From assembly GCA_013314735.1 (NCBI GenBank), contig JABUFD010000002.1:682001-746000 (forward strand): DNA of 64,000 nucleotides. The letters are read 5' to 3'. The stretch comes from Anaerolineae bacterium (GTDB taxonomy: Bacteria; Chloroflexota; Anaerolineae; Anaerolineales; Anaerolineaceae). Made by a program: the position numbers and the translations under genes. Shown one piece after another: positions 32,990 to 41,008 of the stretch (position 1 is its first letter; every line of letters starts with the position of its first letter). The notes beneath the pieces were generated by a model that was not told the origin of the DNA, ran no database searches, and was given only the letters and a program-made list of their open reading frames with translations.

Positions 32990-34201
32990 ATGATTTCCAT
33001 GTTTGATCTTCGTGCAAATCCAGACCCCGAAACACTTGGGGCGATCACCTCGCTATATGATGAACCATTGCATTACAATGCCATCGACCCCAGTGCGATC
33101 AAAACGTGTATCGGGTGTTGGTCCTGTTGGGTGAAGACACCAGGAATGTGTGTTTGTAACGATGCAATATCGGAAATCTACCCGGGCTATGTGAACTCCG
33201 ACAAAGTTATTCTGCTCATGGATACCGTCCAGGGTTTTCTCAATCATAGTGCCAAGGCGTTTTTTGACCGCACGATCCCGCATTACCATCCTTATATTGA
33301 GATCGTAGACGGTGAATGTCATCACAAAGCGCGCTATGAACGCTACCCGGAGATGCACTTCTATTATGATGACCAGAACGTTACTGTGAACGAAGCGCAG
33401 ATCATCGAGGATTATCTTTACAGAACTGCTTATCATTTTCAGTCCAAAGCATATCGCATTCACAAGAATCCCGTAGTGACTTTAAAAGAGCTGCAACCGC
33501 GCTGCGCCAGAAACAAGGTCTTGCAGCCCAATGCCACCCAAAAAGTGGAGAAGCTTGTTCTCTACAATGGATCTCCCAGGCTGCAGGGCAGTAATACTAC
33601 CCTGATTCTCGAGGCGATTGCCAAAACCTATGGCACGAAAGTCGTCGTGCGCGACCTGAAACAGAAGAGAATGTGGGCCCAGTGGGCAGCGGATTTCCCG
33701 AACGAGAGCGCAGTTATCTTTGCAATGCCCCTGTATGTTCATGCCATGCCTTCGCATGTGATGGCTTTTCTGGAAATGCTTCAGCCCTGCAGTGGGTCGT
33801 TGGGCTTTATCGTCCAGCAGGGTTTCCCCGAAAGCCGGCAATCGTACTTTCTTGAAGCTTACTTCGAGAATCTGGCCCTACGCCTGCAAAGAGAGTATAT
33901 CGGTACGGCCATCAAAGGCGGAGTTGAGGGTCTCCAGTATCAGCCAGCCAAAGAACAGGAAAAGATGCTTACGCCATTTGTGGAATTGGTAGGCTCTGTG
34001 ATTGAAAGCGGTCAAATGTCCGCGCCAGCCCTGGCGAATTTGGCAGGCAAAGGATATTTGTCCAAAGGAATGCTATTTTTGTTTAAGTTACTGGCCCCTA
34101 CTGGCTTGATTAACGCTTATTGGGATCGACAATTAAAACAAAACGATGCCTTCCAACAACGTTATAACCAGCCTTATGCGATCCAGACTGGCAACCGGTA
34201 A
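32990..34201 (+). CDS. Two-domain NADPH-FMN-reductase-like flavoprotein
   Basis: A 403-aa protein that seems to be two flavodoxin-like halves. The first carries CIGCWSCWVKTPGMCVCND (about 40-58), the Cys cluster of iron-sulfur flavoproteins and WrbA-like reductases, plus LLMDTVQGFLNHSAKAFFDRT. The second starts at about 188 with LVLYNGSPRLQGSNTTLI (phosphate-binding loop) and continues to FAMPLYVHAMPSHVMAFLE. It is the last gene of the exporter unit. An electron-transfer or detoxifying reduction linked to the exported compound is inferred from context only. Confidence 0.75.
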   Translation: MISMFDLRANPDPETLGAITSLYDEPLHYNAIDPSAIKTCIGCWSCWVKTPGMCVCNDAISEIYPGYVNSDKVILLMDTVQGFLNHSAKAFFDRTIPHYHPYIEIVDGECHHKARYERYPEMHFYYDDQNVTVNEAQIIEDYLYRTAYHFQSKAYRIHKNPVVTLKELQPRCARNKVLQPNATQKVEKLVLYNGSPRLQGSNTTLILEAIAKTYGTKVVVRDLKQKRMWAQWAADFPNESAVIFAMPLYVHAMPSHVMAFLEMLQPCSGSLGFIVQQGFPESRQSYFLEAYFENLALRLQREYIGTAIKGGVEGLQYQPAKEQEKMLTPFVELVGSVIESGQMSAPALANLAGKGYLSKGMLFLFKLLAPTGLINAYWDRQLKQNDAFQQRYNQPYAIQTGNR

Positions 34202-34277
34202 CGATGTGCACAAACAAGACGAAAGAGCCGGGTTTTCTTCCTTCCGCACATCCCCAAGGTGGGTTGATTAAAAAAAT

Positions 34278-34937
34278 TCATTGCTCTTCGATCACCGGAA
34301 ACAGATCATTCTCATTTTCCTCCAGCACCTGCGCCTCGATTGTCCCCTGCGAGCGTTCAAACAGCGCTGCGGTGAAGGCCTGCGCCTGGGGGCGTTCAAA
34401 GCGGGCAGTCAGGAGCACGTCGGCGGTGAATTCCTGGTCCAGCAGTTCGCCGTGGAATTCTTCGATCCATAATTTGGCGCGTTCATAGAGGGGATAGGGC
34501 AGTTCAAACACCAGGGTTTGGGTGGCCACCTTGCGCGCGCGCGGCAGCACCAGCAGCAGCGCGCGCACGGCATCGCCGTAGGCACGCACCAGCCCACCTG
34601 TGCCCAGTTTGGTGCCGCCGAAGTAGCGTGTCACCACCAGGGCCACATCGCCCAGACCGCTGCCCTGCAACACCGCCAGTGCCGGGCGCCCGGCCGTGCC
34701 GGACGGTTCGCCGTCATCGGAGCAGTGCGCCGTGACGGATGCTCCATGCCCCACCAGGAACACCGGCACGTTGTGGCTGGCATCGCTGTAGCGTTCGCGG
34801 ATGCGGGCGATAAAGGCGCGTGCTTCCTCCACGGTGAAGGCCGGCGCGGCGCTGGCAATGAAGCGCGAATTGACCACGATGATCTCCGCGCTGCATTCCG
34901 CCGCCGGCACCAGTCGTTCGGGTTCGCTGGCTGTCAC
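34278..34937 (-). CDS. yigZ: YigZ/IMPACT family protein
   Basis: A 219-aa protein of the IMPACT family. The signature SDDGEPSGTAGRPALAVLQGSGL and VVTRYFGGTKLGTGGLVRAYGDAV lies at about 73-122, and the C-terminal half has the DUF1949 ferredoxin-like fold (LPYPLYERAKLWIEEF). In other bacteria YigZ-like proteins are thought to act around translation or protein quality control, but no firm reaction is known. The GTG start overlaps the stop of the acetyltransferase gene by 4 nt (GTGA), so the two are coupled. Confidence 0.92.
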   Translation of the reverse strand: MTASEPERLVPAAECSAEIIVVNSRFIASAAPAFTVEEARAFIARIRERYSDASHNVPVFLVGHGASVTAHCSDDGEPSGTAGRPALAVLQGSGLGDVALVVTRYFGGTKLGTGGLVRAYGDAVRALLLVLPRARKVATQTLVFELPYPLYERAKLWIEEFHGELLDQEFTADVLLTARFERPQAQAFTAALFERSQGTIEAQVLEENENDLFPVIEEQ

Positions 34938-36211
34938 CGTGGCCCCCGGAAGTCATCCTGCCGCGCCTCGTATTCCGGGCGGATCAGGCTGTAGAAGGCC
35001 AGGTCGACCGGGCTGTTTTCCCGCGCGTTGCGTCCCTGCTGGCGCATTACCAGTTCAAAGGTGAAGCCCAGGCGTTCCGCCACCGCGCGCGAGGGGGCAT
35101 TCTCCGCCTGCGCCACGATCTCGATCCGGTTGGCGCGCAGCTGCCCAAACGCCAGCTGCACCAGCGCGCGCACTGCCTCGCTGGCATAGCCCCGGCCTTC
35201 CATCCCCTCCGCCAGCCAGTAGCCGACCTCGAACGAGGGGCAGTTGGCGTTGGAAACACCCATGCCGGCGTTACCCAGGAATTGCCCGGTGACTTTATCG
35301 AACAGCAGGTAGCTGAAATCTTCGCGTTTGTAAAAACGGGCGCGGTTGCGCCGCACCCAGGCGAGCGCCTTGTCCGGTGTATCGGCTTCGGCCGCCCAGC
35401 GCAGGTAACGCGCCAGGCGTTCCCGCCCGGCTTCCAGCGCCGCGAATACCCGCGGGGCGTCCTCGTCCTGGCAGATGCGCAGGATCAGGCGCCCGGTTTC
35501 CAGCACTTCGGGCACATCGTACAGCGCCAGCCAGCGTTTGTAGTCGGCTTCTGCTGGCACGGGTTGTGGCAGGGGTTCGGCCGGACCGCACTGAATTTCG
35601 TCCGGGGTTAAAGCAGTGCGGGTGGGTGGGGTGGTGGGCGGGTATTCGGCGGCAAGCATGCTGAAAAAGCACATATCGATCATCCGTTCCCGCTGGTTGT
35701 GCTGGGGTTCAAAGTGGCGCATGGTGCCGTCATAGCGGAAGCCATTGCGCAGTGCCACCGCCTGCGAGCGCAGGTTCTCGGCATCCGCCCGCAGCAGCAC
35801 CTTGCTGGCGCCGAGGTGCTCGAACGCAATCCGCAGGAGTGCCTGCACGGTCTCAGTGACGTAGCCTTTGCCTTCGTACCCGGTGCGCAGCCAGTAACCG
35901 GTCTCGAGGATGAACGGCTCGGTCTTGCGGTTGATCAGGCTGGAGAGGCCCACCACGCTGCCGCTGGCGCGGTCCAACATCACAAAGGCAAAATCCTGCC
36001 GGGCAAGGTAGTCGCTGTGCTTCTCGCGTGCATACAGTTCGTATTCCTCCTCGTTGTCCTCTGTCTGCGCCCAGCGGAACCAGCGCACCAGACGCGGGCG
36101 CGATTCGAGGTAAGCGGCATAGATCGCGGCGCCGTCCCCTGCCTGCAGGGCGCGGACCAAAAGATGTTCGGTTTCAACCGACATGGGCAGATTCAGCAGA
36201 ATATTTTCCAT
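34934..36211 (-). CDS. Tandem double GNAT acetyltransferase (RimJ/RimL-like)
   Basis: A 425-aa fusion of two GNAT domains. Domain 1 (about 10-180) has ETGYWLRTGYEGKGYVTETV, and domain 2 (about 240-415) has EVGYWLAEGMEGRGYASEAV, each containing the acetyl-CoA pyrophosphate loop. The FEPQHNQRERMIDMCFFSML and VMRQQGRNARENSPVDLAFY ends are equivalent, so the protein arose by internal duplication. RimJ/RimL-like enzymes acetylate N-termini or small amines. A Pro-rich linker at about 185-215 joins them. ATG 36211 has AAGGAG about 10 nt upstream. Substrates are unknown. Confidence 0.88.
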   Translation of the reverse strand: MENILLNLPMSVETEHLLVRALQAGDGAAIYAAYLESRPRLVRWFRWAQTEDNEEEYELYAREKHSDYLARQDFAFVMLDRASGSVVGLSSLINRKTEPFILETGYWLRTGYEGKGYVTETVQALLRIAFEHLGASKVLLRADAENLRSQAVALRNGFRYDGTMRHFEPQHNQRERMIDMCFFSMLAAEYPPTTPPTRTALTPDEIQCGPAEPLPQPVPAEADYKRWLALYDVPEVLETGRLILRICQDEDAPRVFAALEAGRERLARYLRWAAEADTPDKALAWVRRNRARFYKREDFSYLLFDKVTGQFLGNAGMGVSNANCPSFEVGYWLAEGMEGRGYASEAVRALVQLAFGQLRANRIEIVAQAENAPSRAVAERLGFTFELVMRQQGRNARENSPVDLAFYSLIRPEYEARQDDFRGPR

Positions 36212-36323
36212 CGGTATCGTTCTCCTTGCCAACGATTATACCCCCGCATAGCCATCCCCTCGGCGGGGTAAGGGTCCCAATTTTCAACTGTGTACCTGGC
36301 CGGATACGCGCGCCTGCATCAGG

Positions 36324-36329
36324 TATAAT
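36324..36329 (+). promoter_or_regulatory. -10 box TATAAT before the MATE-like gene
   Basis: AGGTATAATCG lies 31 nt before the TTG start at 36360. No clear -35 hexamer was found. Confidence 0.4.
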
Positions 36330-36359
36330 CGAACCATCCCCCCGAAAGGAAACACGACC

Positions 36360-37733
36360 TTGTCCCTCACCACCGACCGAAGCCGAATTCCGCACAATCA
36401 GGCCCTCACCTACCAGCAAATCCTGCTGGTGTGGCTGCCGCTGGCCTTCAGCTGGCTGCTGATGCTGATCGAAGGGCCGTTCATTAACGGCGTGCTGGCG
36501 CGCCTGCCGGAACCCGAACTGGCGATTGCCGCCTTCGGCGTGATCATGGCGGTGGCAGTGGTGATCGAAAGTCCGATCGTGCCCTTGCTGACCACCAGCA
36601 CCGCCCTTTCCAAAAACCGCCAGCATTTTCTCGCCATCCGGCGCTTTACCCTGATCCTGACCGGCGTCACCGTGGGGCTGCACGCCCTGCTGAGCTGGAC
36701 CCCGCTGTATGACGCAATCGTGGTACCGCTGATCAACATGCCTGCCAACCTGGTGGAGCCGGTGCGCGCCGGGCTGCGCGTGATGGTGCCGTGGAGCGGG
36801 TTCGTGGCGTGGCGGCGCTTCAACCAGGGCATCCTGATCCGCAACGGGTATTCGAAATTCGTCGGGCGCGGTACCATTTTGCGCCTGGTCGCCCTCGCCG
36901 TCAGCGCGGTGGGGCTGGGATTCCTGACCGATATTCCCGGCGTGGTGGTGGGGGCGATCGCTTCCAACCTCGGTACGCTGGCGGAAGCCGTGTATGCCAC
37001 CATCGTTACCGGCCCGGTGATCCGCGACCACTTTCCCCTGCAAAGCGGGGATTCCGCGGAACCGCCGCTGGGCACGCCGGAACTGATCCGGTTCCATACC
37101 CCGCTGTTCCTGTCCTCCCTGATCTTCTTTTTAACACGCCCGATGGTCAGCGCCGGGCTGGCGCGCACCGCCGACCCCACCCTGACCCTGGCTGCCTGGC
37201 CGGTGCTGGTGGGATTGCTCTCGATCGTGCGCGCGCCGGTGGTGGCGTATCCCTCCGTGGTGGTGGCGCTGGCAGACCGCAAGGACGCCCTGCCCAAACT
37301 GCGTAACTTCGGCCTGGCGATTGGCGCTTTTGCGCTGGTGTTGTTTTCCCTGGCCGCCTTCACTCCCCTGCGCATGGTCTATTTCCAGACCCTGATCGGC
37401 GTATCGGATGAACTCACCGCGGCAGCGCTTTCGGGGGCGGCCTTCGCGCTGCTGCTGCCGATTGTCGGCAGTTTTTCCGCGTTTATCAACGGTATGGTCA
37501 CCAGCCGCAAGTTCACCGTGGCACTGACCCTGTCCACCTTTGCCAGTATCGCCACCATGGCGGCGGTGCTGGGGATCGGGATCGCGCGCAGCGCGCCCGG
37601 CGTGCCGCTGGGGGCGGCTGCCACCAGCATTGCCGCCCTGGCTGAGATGGCGGTGCTGTTCCTTGCCTACCGCTGGCTGCTGCGCCGTGACCGGAAGAAC
37701 GCGGCTGCCGCGGAGGAGACTGCGGAGGCCTGA
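36360..37733 (+). CDS. MATE/ANK-like multidrug or polysaccharide-lipid flippase-family protein
   Basis: A 457-aa protein with about 12 hydrophobic helices in two similar halves, of the MOP superfamily. The pattern PLAFSWLLMLIEGPFINGVLARLPEPELAIAAFG near the N-terminus is MATE/ANK-like. WRRFNQGILIRNGYSKFVGRGTILRL in the centre resembles progressive-ankylosis-type proteins. The likely start is TTG 36360, with AAAGGA 9 nt upstream; no ATG fits better. The C-terminus is charged (RRDRKNAAAAEETAEA). Substrate is unknown. Confidence 0.8.
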   Translation: MSLTTDRSRIPHNQALTYQQILLVWLPLAFSWLLMLIEGPFINGVLARLPEPELAIAAFGVIMAVAVVIESPIVPLLTTSTALSKNRQHFLAIRRFTLILTGVTVGLHALLSWTPLYDAIVVPLINMPANLVEPVRAGLRVMVPWSGFVAWRRFNQGILIRNGYSKFVGRGTILRLVALAVSAVGLGFLTDIPGVVVGAIASNLGTLAEAVYATIVTGPVIRDHFPLQSGDSAEPPLGTPELIRFHTPLFLSSLIFFLTRPMVSAGLARTADPTLTLAAWPVLVGLLSIVRAPVVAYPSVVVALADRKDALPKLRNFGLAIGAFALVLFSLAAFTPLRMVYFQTLIGVSDELTAAALSGAAFALLLPIVGSFSAFINGMVTSRKFTVALTLSTFASIATMAAVLGIGIARSAPGVPLGAAATSIAALAEMAVLFLAYRWLLRRDRKNAAAAEETAEA

Positions 37734-37796
37734 GGCCCCGTATTATCACTATCCGCACCATTCGCAGACCGTTGCGCCTATTGGCGCATTCGATGA

Positions 37797-37802
37797 TACA
37801 AT
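37797..37802 (+). promoter_or_regulatory. Extended -10 promoter of a truncated gene
   Basis: CGATGATACAATT gives an extended -10 (TGATACAAT) at 37794-37802. The same twelve bases CGATGATACAAT occur before etfB (40148) and before the beta-lactamase-family gene (58106). Confidence 0.5.
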
Positions 37803-37829
37803 TTTGTTGAGGATACCAAGGAGAAGGTT

Positions 37830-37901
37830 GTGATATCCAGGTGGCCATTGATAATGGTGCTTTGGTCGTATGTTAATAAGTTGAATTTTGATTCGATTTG
37901 A
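37830..37901 (+). pseudogene. Truncated start of a membrane-protein gene at the island edge
   Basis: AAGGAG at 37818-37823 precedes GTG 37830 by 6 nt. It opens a 23-aa frame that begins as a hydrophobic segment (MISRWPLIMVLWSYV) and then turns AT-rich (NKLNFDSI) before TGA at 37899. Promoter, ribosome-binding site and start look intact but the coding sequence breaks off where the AT-rich island begins. It is read as the 5' stump of a gene cut by an insertion. A short membrane peptide is the alternative. Confidence 0.5.
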
Positions 37902-38002
37902 GAAAGGTTATCAACCCCTCTACTGGAAACGAACCGTAAATCTCATTTTGAATTTTTTTTCTTTTTCCTGACCAGCCATTTTTCTGCTAAGGAGTTTTTT
38001 GA

Positions 38003-39034
38003 ATGAAAACAATGAAAAGAGCTGTCATCACCGGGCAAAAGCAAACTATGTTAATAGATACAGGCATTCCAACACCCAAAGAAAACTGGGTGTTGGTGAA
38101 GGTGCATGCTGTTCCATTATGCACAGAATATAAAAGCTGGCTCAGCGGACATGAATATCATGGACATGAGGCCGCAGGAGAAGTTGTGCAAGTGGCACAA
38201 CCCGGAAAAGTAAAGGTAGGCGATCGAGTTGTCGTTATGCCTGGCGCACCCTGTGGAAAATGCCCTTATTGTATTTCGGGGGAATACATTCATTGTCAAC
38301 ATTTTTATGATATTGAGGATTTTACAGGGGTAGCATATGGTGGTGACACGCATGTTCAATATCTGATTAAGCAAGATTGGCTGCTAGTGCCTATCCCTGA
38401 CGGAATTTCTTACGAAAGCGCTTCATTAGCATGCTGCGGATTGGGACCAACATTCGGAGCAATGGAAAATATGAATGTGTCGGCGACAGATACGGTACTC
38501 ATCACTGGATGTGGGGCTGTTGGTTTAGGCGGGGTAGTCAATGCAAAGTACCGTGGTGCCAGAACCATTGTGGTTGAGCAGGTACCATATCGCCAGCTGA
38601 AGGCCAGTGAATTGGGCGCTGATCTGGTACTTGACCCGAATGATCCGGATATCCGGTCAAAAATTATGCAATATACCGGTTCCATTGGCGTGGATGCATG
38701 CCTGGAAACTTCAGGGAGGGTGGAAGCCCAAAGACTTTGTATTGATGTTGTCCGACAGAAGGGCCAGATTGCACTTATTGGGGAGTGTGGAGAAGATCTG
38801 ACTATCAAAGCCAGTCCCGATTTTATTCGCAAAGGGATTCTATTGATGGGGCAATGGCATTACAATCTGAATGGAACCTTTAAGATCATGAAAGTGATTT
38901 CAGAATCTCCAATCATAGAGAAGATGATCACCCATGTATTTCCAATGAACAAAATCCAGGAGGCTTTGGAGATTAGCGCCACCCATGCATGTGGAAAAAT
39001 CATCTTAAAGCCATGGGAAGACGACGAAAAGTAA
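38003..39034 (+). CDS. Zinc-dependent alcohol/polyol dehydrogenase (MDR family)
   Basis: A 343-aa medium-chain dehydrogenase. The catalytic zinc ligands are Cys in VPLCTEYKSW and His/Glu in GHEYHGHEAAGEV. The structural zinc lobe is CGKCPYCISGEYIHC (about 91-105), and the NAD site is VLITGCGAVGLGGV. It most resembles sorbitol and threonine-type dehydrogenases. The gene is clearly AT-rich compared with flanking genes and shares this with the next gene 39 nt downstream, so both probably arrived together. AAGGAG lies before the ATG. Likely oxidises a sugar alcohol or hydroxy acid, but the substrate is unknown. Confidence 0.88.
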   Translation: MKTMKRAVITGQKQTMLIDTGIPTPKENWVLVKVHAVPLCTEYKSWLSGHEYHGHEAAGEVVQVAQPGKVKVGDRVVVMPGAPCGKCPYCISGEYIHCQHFYDIEDFTGVAYGGDTHVQYLIKQDWLLVPIPDGISYESASLACCGLGPTFGAMENMNVSATDTVLITGCGAVGLGGVVNAKYRGARTIVVEQVPYRQLKASELGADLVLDPNDPDIRSKIMQYTGSIGVDACLETSGRVEAQRLCIDVVRQKGQIALIGECGEDLTIKASPDFIRKGILLMGQWHYNLNGTFKIMKVISESPIIEKMITHVFPMNKIQEALEISATHACGKIILKPWEDDEK

Positions 39035-39073
39035 ATCTGGATTATTCTTAGCAGTATCGTCAAGGAGGATTGA

Positions 39074-39979
39074 ATGAGACTTGGTGGACCTGTATTTAAG
39101 AAAGCCAACAGTTTTGAAGAAGAAATTGCATTGCATCGGAAGTTTGGTTTCGGGGCAGCCTACTGTCAATACATCGAAGAGCCTTCAAAAAGGAAAGATT
39201 ACAAGCAGATTTTTCGTGAATCCGACATCGTTCTGGCTGAATTTGGCGCCTATTGTATCAATATTCTAGATACAGATAAAAAGTTACGCCAAAAAAATAT
39301 CGATGAAATATGCAGGCGATTGGCATATGCAGATGAAATGGGTGTGCGTTGTTGTGTGATTCATGGCGGATCCATCGAGACAGGGGATTGGGGAAACGCC
39401 AATCCTTTAAATATGTCAGAGAAAAGTTTTGCAGAGACTGTAACGATCGTTCAGGGTATCCTCGATAAGATAAAACCCGTTACTACGAAACTGGTAATGG
39501 AGACTGAGTCATACCTTTTACCCGATAGTCCAGAAATCTATGTCCAACTGATTAAAGCCATCGACAGGACTGGTTTTGCCGTACATCTAGATCCCGTAAA
39601 CATTATTGCAAGTCCACGGAGGTTTTATTTCAATGCCGAATTCATCGAGCGTTGTTTCGCATTGTTGGGGCCCTGGATTGTAAGTTGTCATGCCAAAGAC
39701 TTGAATATGCCGTCAAAACATGCAACCGTCCAGATTGATGAGACCTTTATTGGTGATGGAATTCTTGATTACAATACCTATCTGAAAGAAATCGATAAAT
39801 TGGATCCTTCTCCGACGTTGATGATCGAACACCTGAATGAAAGCCAGTTGATAAGGGGTTTGAAGTTTATTTTCAAGAAAGCAGAGGAAGTTGGCATCAG
39901 GTTCGACGGTTCCGAGAATAGGGATATGTTATCAGAGATTGAAGACTCCGCTGGAGAATGGTTTGCTCCTCATTTATGA
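39074..39979 (+). CDS. Sugar phosphate isomerase/epimerase (xylose-isomerase-like TIM barrel)
   Basis: A 301-aa AP-endonuclease-2/xylose-isomerase-like barrel. Metal-binding positions are expected in CCVIHGGS, VMETESYLL, VHLDPVN, WIVSCHAKDL and MIEHLNE. AAGGAGG precedes the ATG at 39074. It follows the zinc dehydrogenase in the AT-rich island, and together they resemble the dehydrogenase-isomerase pairs of inositol or polyol catabolism. The region after it (39980-40140) holds no recognisable gene. Confidence 0.82.
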   Translation: MRLGGPVFKKANSFEEEIALHRKFGFGAAYCQYIEEPSKRKDYKQIFRESDIVLAEFGAYCINILDTDKKLRQKNIDEICRRLAYADEMGVRCCVIHGGSIETGDWGNANPLNMSEKSFAETVTIVQGILDKIKPVTTKLVMETESYLLPDSPEIYVQLIKAIDRTGFAVHLDPVNIIASPRRFYFNAEFIERCFALLGPWIVSCHAKDLNMPSKHATVQIDETFIGDGILDYNTYLKEIDKLDPSPTLMIEHLNESQLIRGLKFIFKKAEEVGIRFDGSENRDMLSEIEDSAGEWFAPHL

Positions 39980-40153
39980 TAATCCTATCCCTTCTACTTG
40001 AAATCGGATTTATTTGGCGGCATGATAAAACCGGAATTTATCCTGGATTTTACAGGGCTGCTGTGCATCAGACAGATTTTGAACCTGCCGAGGAATTCAC
40101 CTTTCATCTAAAATATATCCGTCAAATGGCATTCCGGTCATTTCTATCGATGA

Positions 40154-40159
40154 TACAAT
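40154..40159 (+). promoter_or_regulatory. Extended -10 promoter of etfBA
   Basis: CGATGATACAATT has TACAAT at 40154-40159 with an upstream TG. It lies 30 nt before the etfB ATG, and AAGGAGA follows at 40174. Confidence 0.5.
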
Positions 40160-40189
40160 TCTGCCAGACAACCAAGGAGACCCCGAACG

Positions 40190-41008
40190 ATGCGGATCAT
40201 TGTGGCCATCAAGCAGGTGCCTGAAACCAGCAAAGTCAAAATGGACCCGGAAACCGGCACGATGCAGCGCGCCGGGCTGGAAGCGATCATCAACCCGCTC
40301 GACCTGTACGCGATCGAAACCGCCCTGCGCCTGAAGCAAGCTGCCGGCGGGCTCGTGACCGTGCTGACGATGGGCCCGCCCAAAGCCGAAAGCGCCCTGC
40401 GCGAAGCCGTGGCGATGGGCTGCGATGATGCCGTCCTGCTCAGCGACCGCCGCTTTGGCGGCGCCGATACCTGGGCTACCGCCTACACCCTGGCGCAGGC
40501 TGTGCGCCGCATGGGGGATTTTGACCTGATCGTGTGCGGGGAGCGCGCCACAGACGGCGATACCGGGCAGGTGGGACCTTCCCTGGCCGCCTTTCTCGAC
40601 CTGCCGCTGGCAACCTACGCCAGCAAGGCGGAGTGGATGGCGGATGGCCGCCTGCGGGTGGAACGGCTGGAAGAGGATGGCCGCCAGGTGCTGGCGCTGC
40701 CCGTCCCAGCCCTGATCACAGTGGTGAAAGAAATCGCTTCGCCGCGCCTGCCTACCCTGCGCGGGATGAAAACTGCAAAAGCCCTCCAGATTCCCGTGTG
40801 GGGCCCTGAAGAAATCGAAGCCGACCCGGGGCGGATCGGGCTGAAAGGCTCGCCCACGCGCGTGGTGAAAATTGAATCGCCCAAACTGACGCGCGCCGCC
40901 GAGATGCTGCCCGTCGGTACCCAGCAGGAGTTGGATGATGCCCTGGCGCGTACCTGCCAGTTCCTGCGCCAGATCGGCATTGAGCCGAAGAACGGGGGCG
41001 CCGCATGA
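40190..41008 (+). CDS. etfB: Electron transfer flavoprotein beta subunit
   Basis: A 272-aa ETF beta subunit. The N-terminus IIVAIKQVPETSKVKMDPETG, the nucleotide-binding DLIVCGERATDGDTGQVGP, and the ETF-beta signature VVKEIASPRLPTLRGMKTAK are all present. With EtfA it moves electrons from acyl-CoA or other dehydrogenases to a quinone reductase, or in bifurcating systems to ferredoxin. It overlaps etfA by 4 nt (ATGA). No cognate dehydrogenase or ETF:quinone oxidoreductase is adjacent. Confidence 0.95.
   Translation: MRIIVAIKQVPETSKVKMDPETGTMQRAGLEAIINPLDLYAIETALRLKQAAGGLVTVLTMGPPKAESALREAVAMGCDDAVLLSDRRFGGADTWATAYTLAQAVRRMGDFDLIVCGERATDGDTGQVGPSLAAFLDLPLATYASKAEWMADGRLRVERLEEDGRQVLALPVPALITVVKEIASPRLPTLRGMKTAKALQIPVWGPEEIEADPGRIGLKGSPTRVVKIESPKLTRAAEMLPVGTQQELDDALARTCQFLRQIGIEPKNGGAA

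Noticed and set aside
37791-37865. A degenerate duplicate of the etfB 5' end at the left edge of the AT-rich island
   Set aside because: Shared blocks (CGATGATACAATT, ACCAAGGAGA, GTGGCCAT, GGTGC) align with the etfB start only with several gaps. The first two are common promoter and ribosome-binding elements here. The stump encodes a different hydrophobic peptide.
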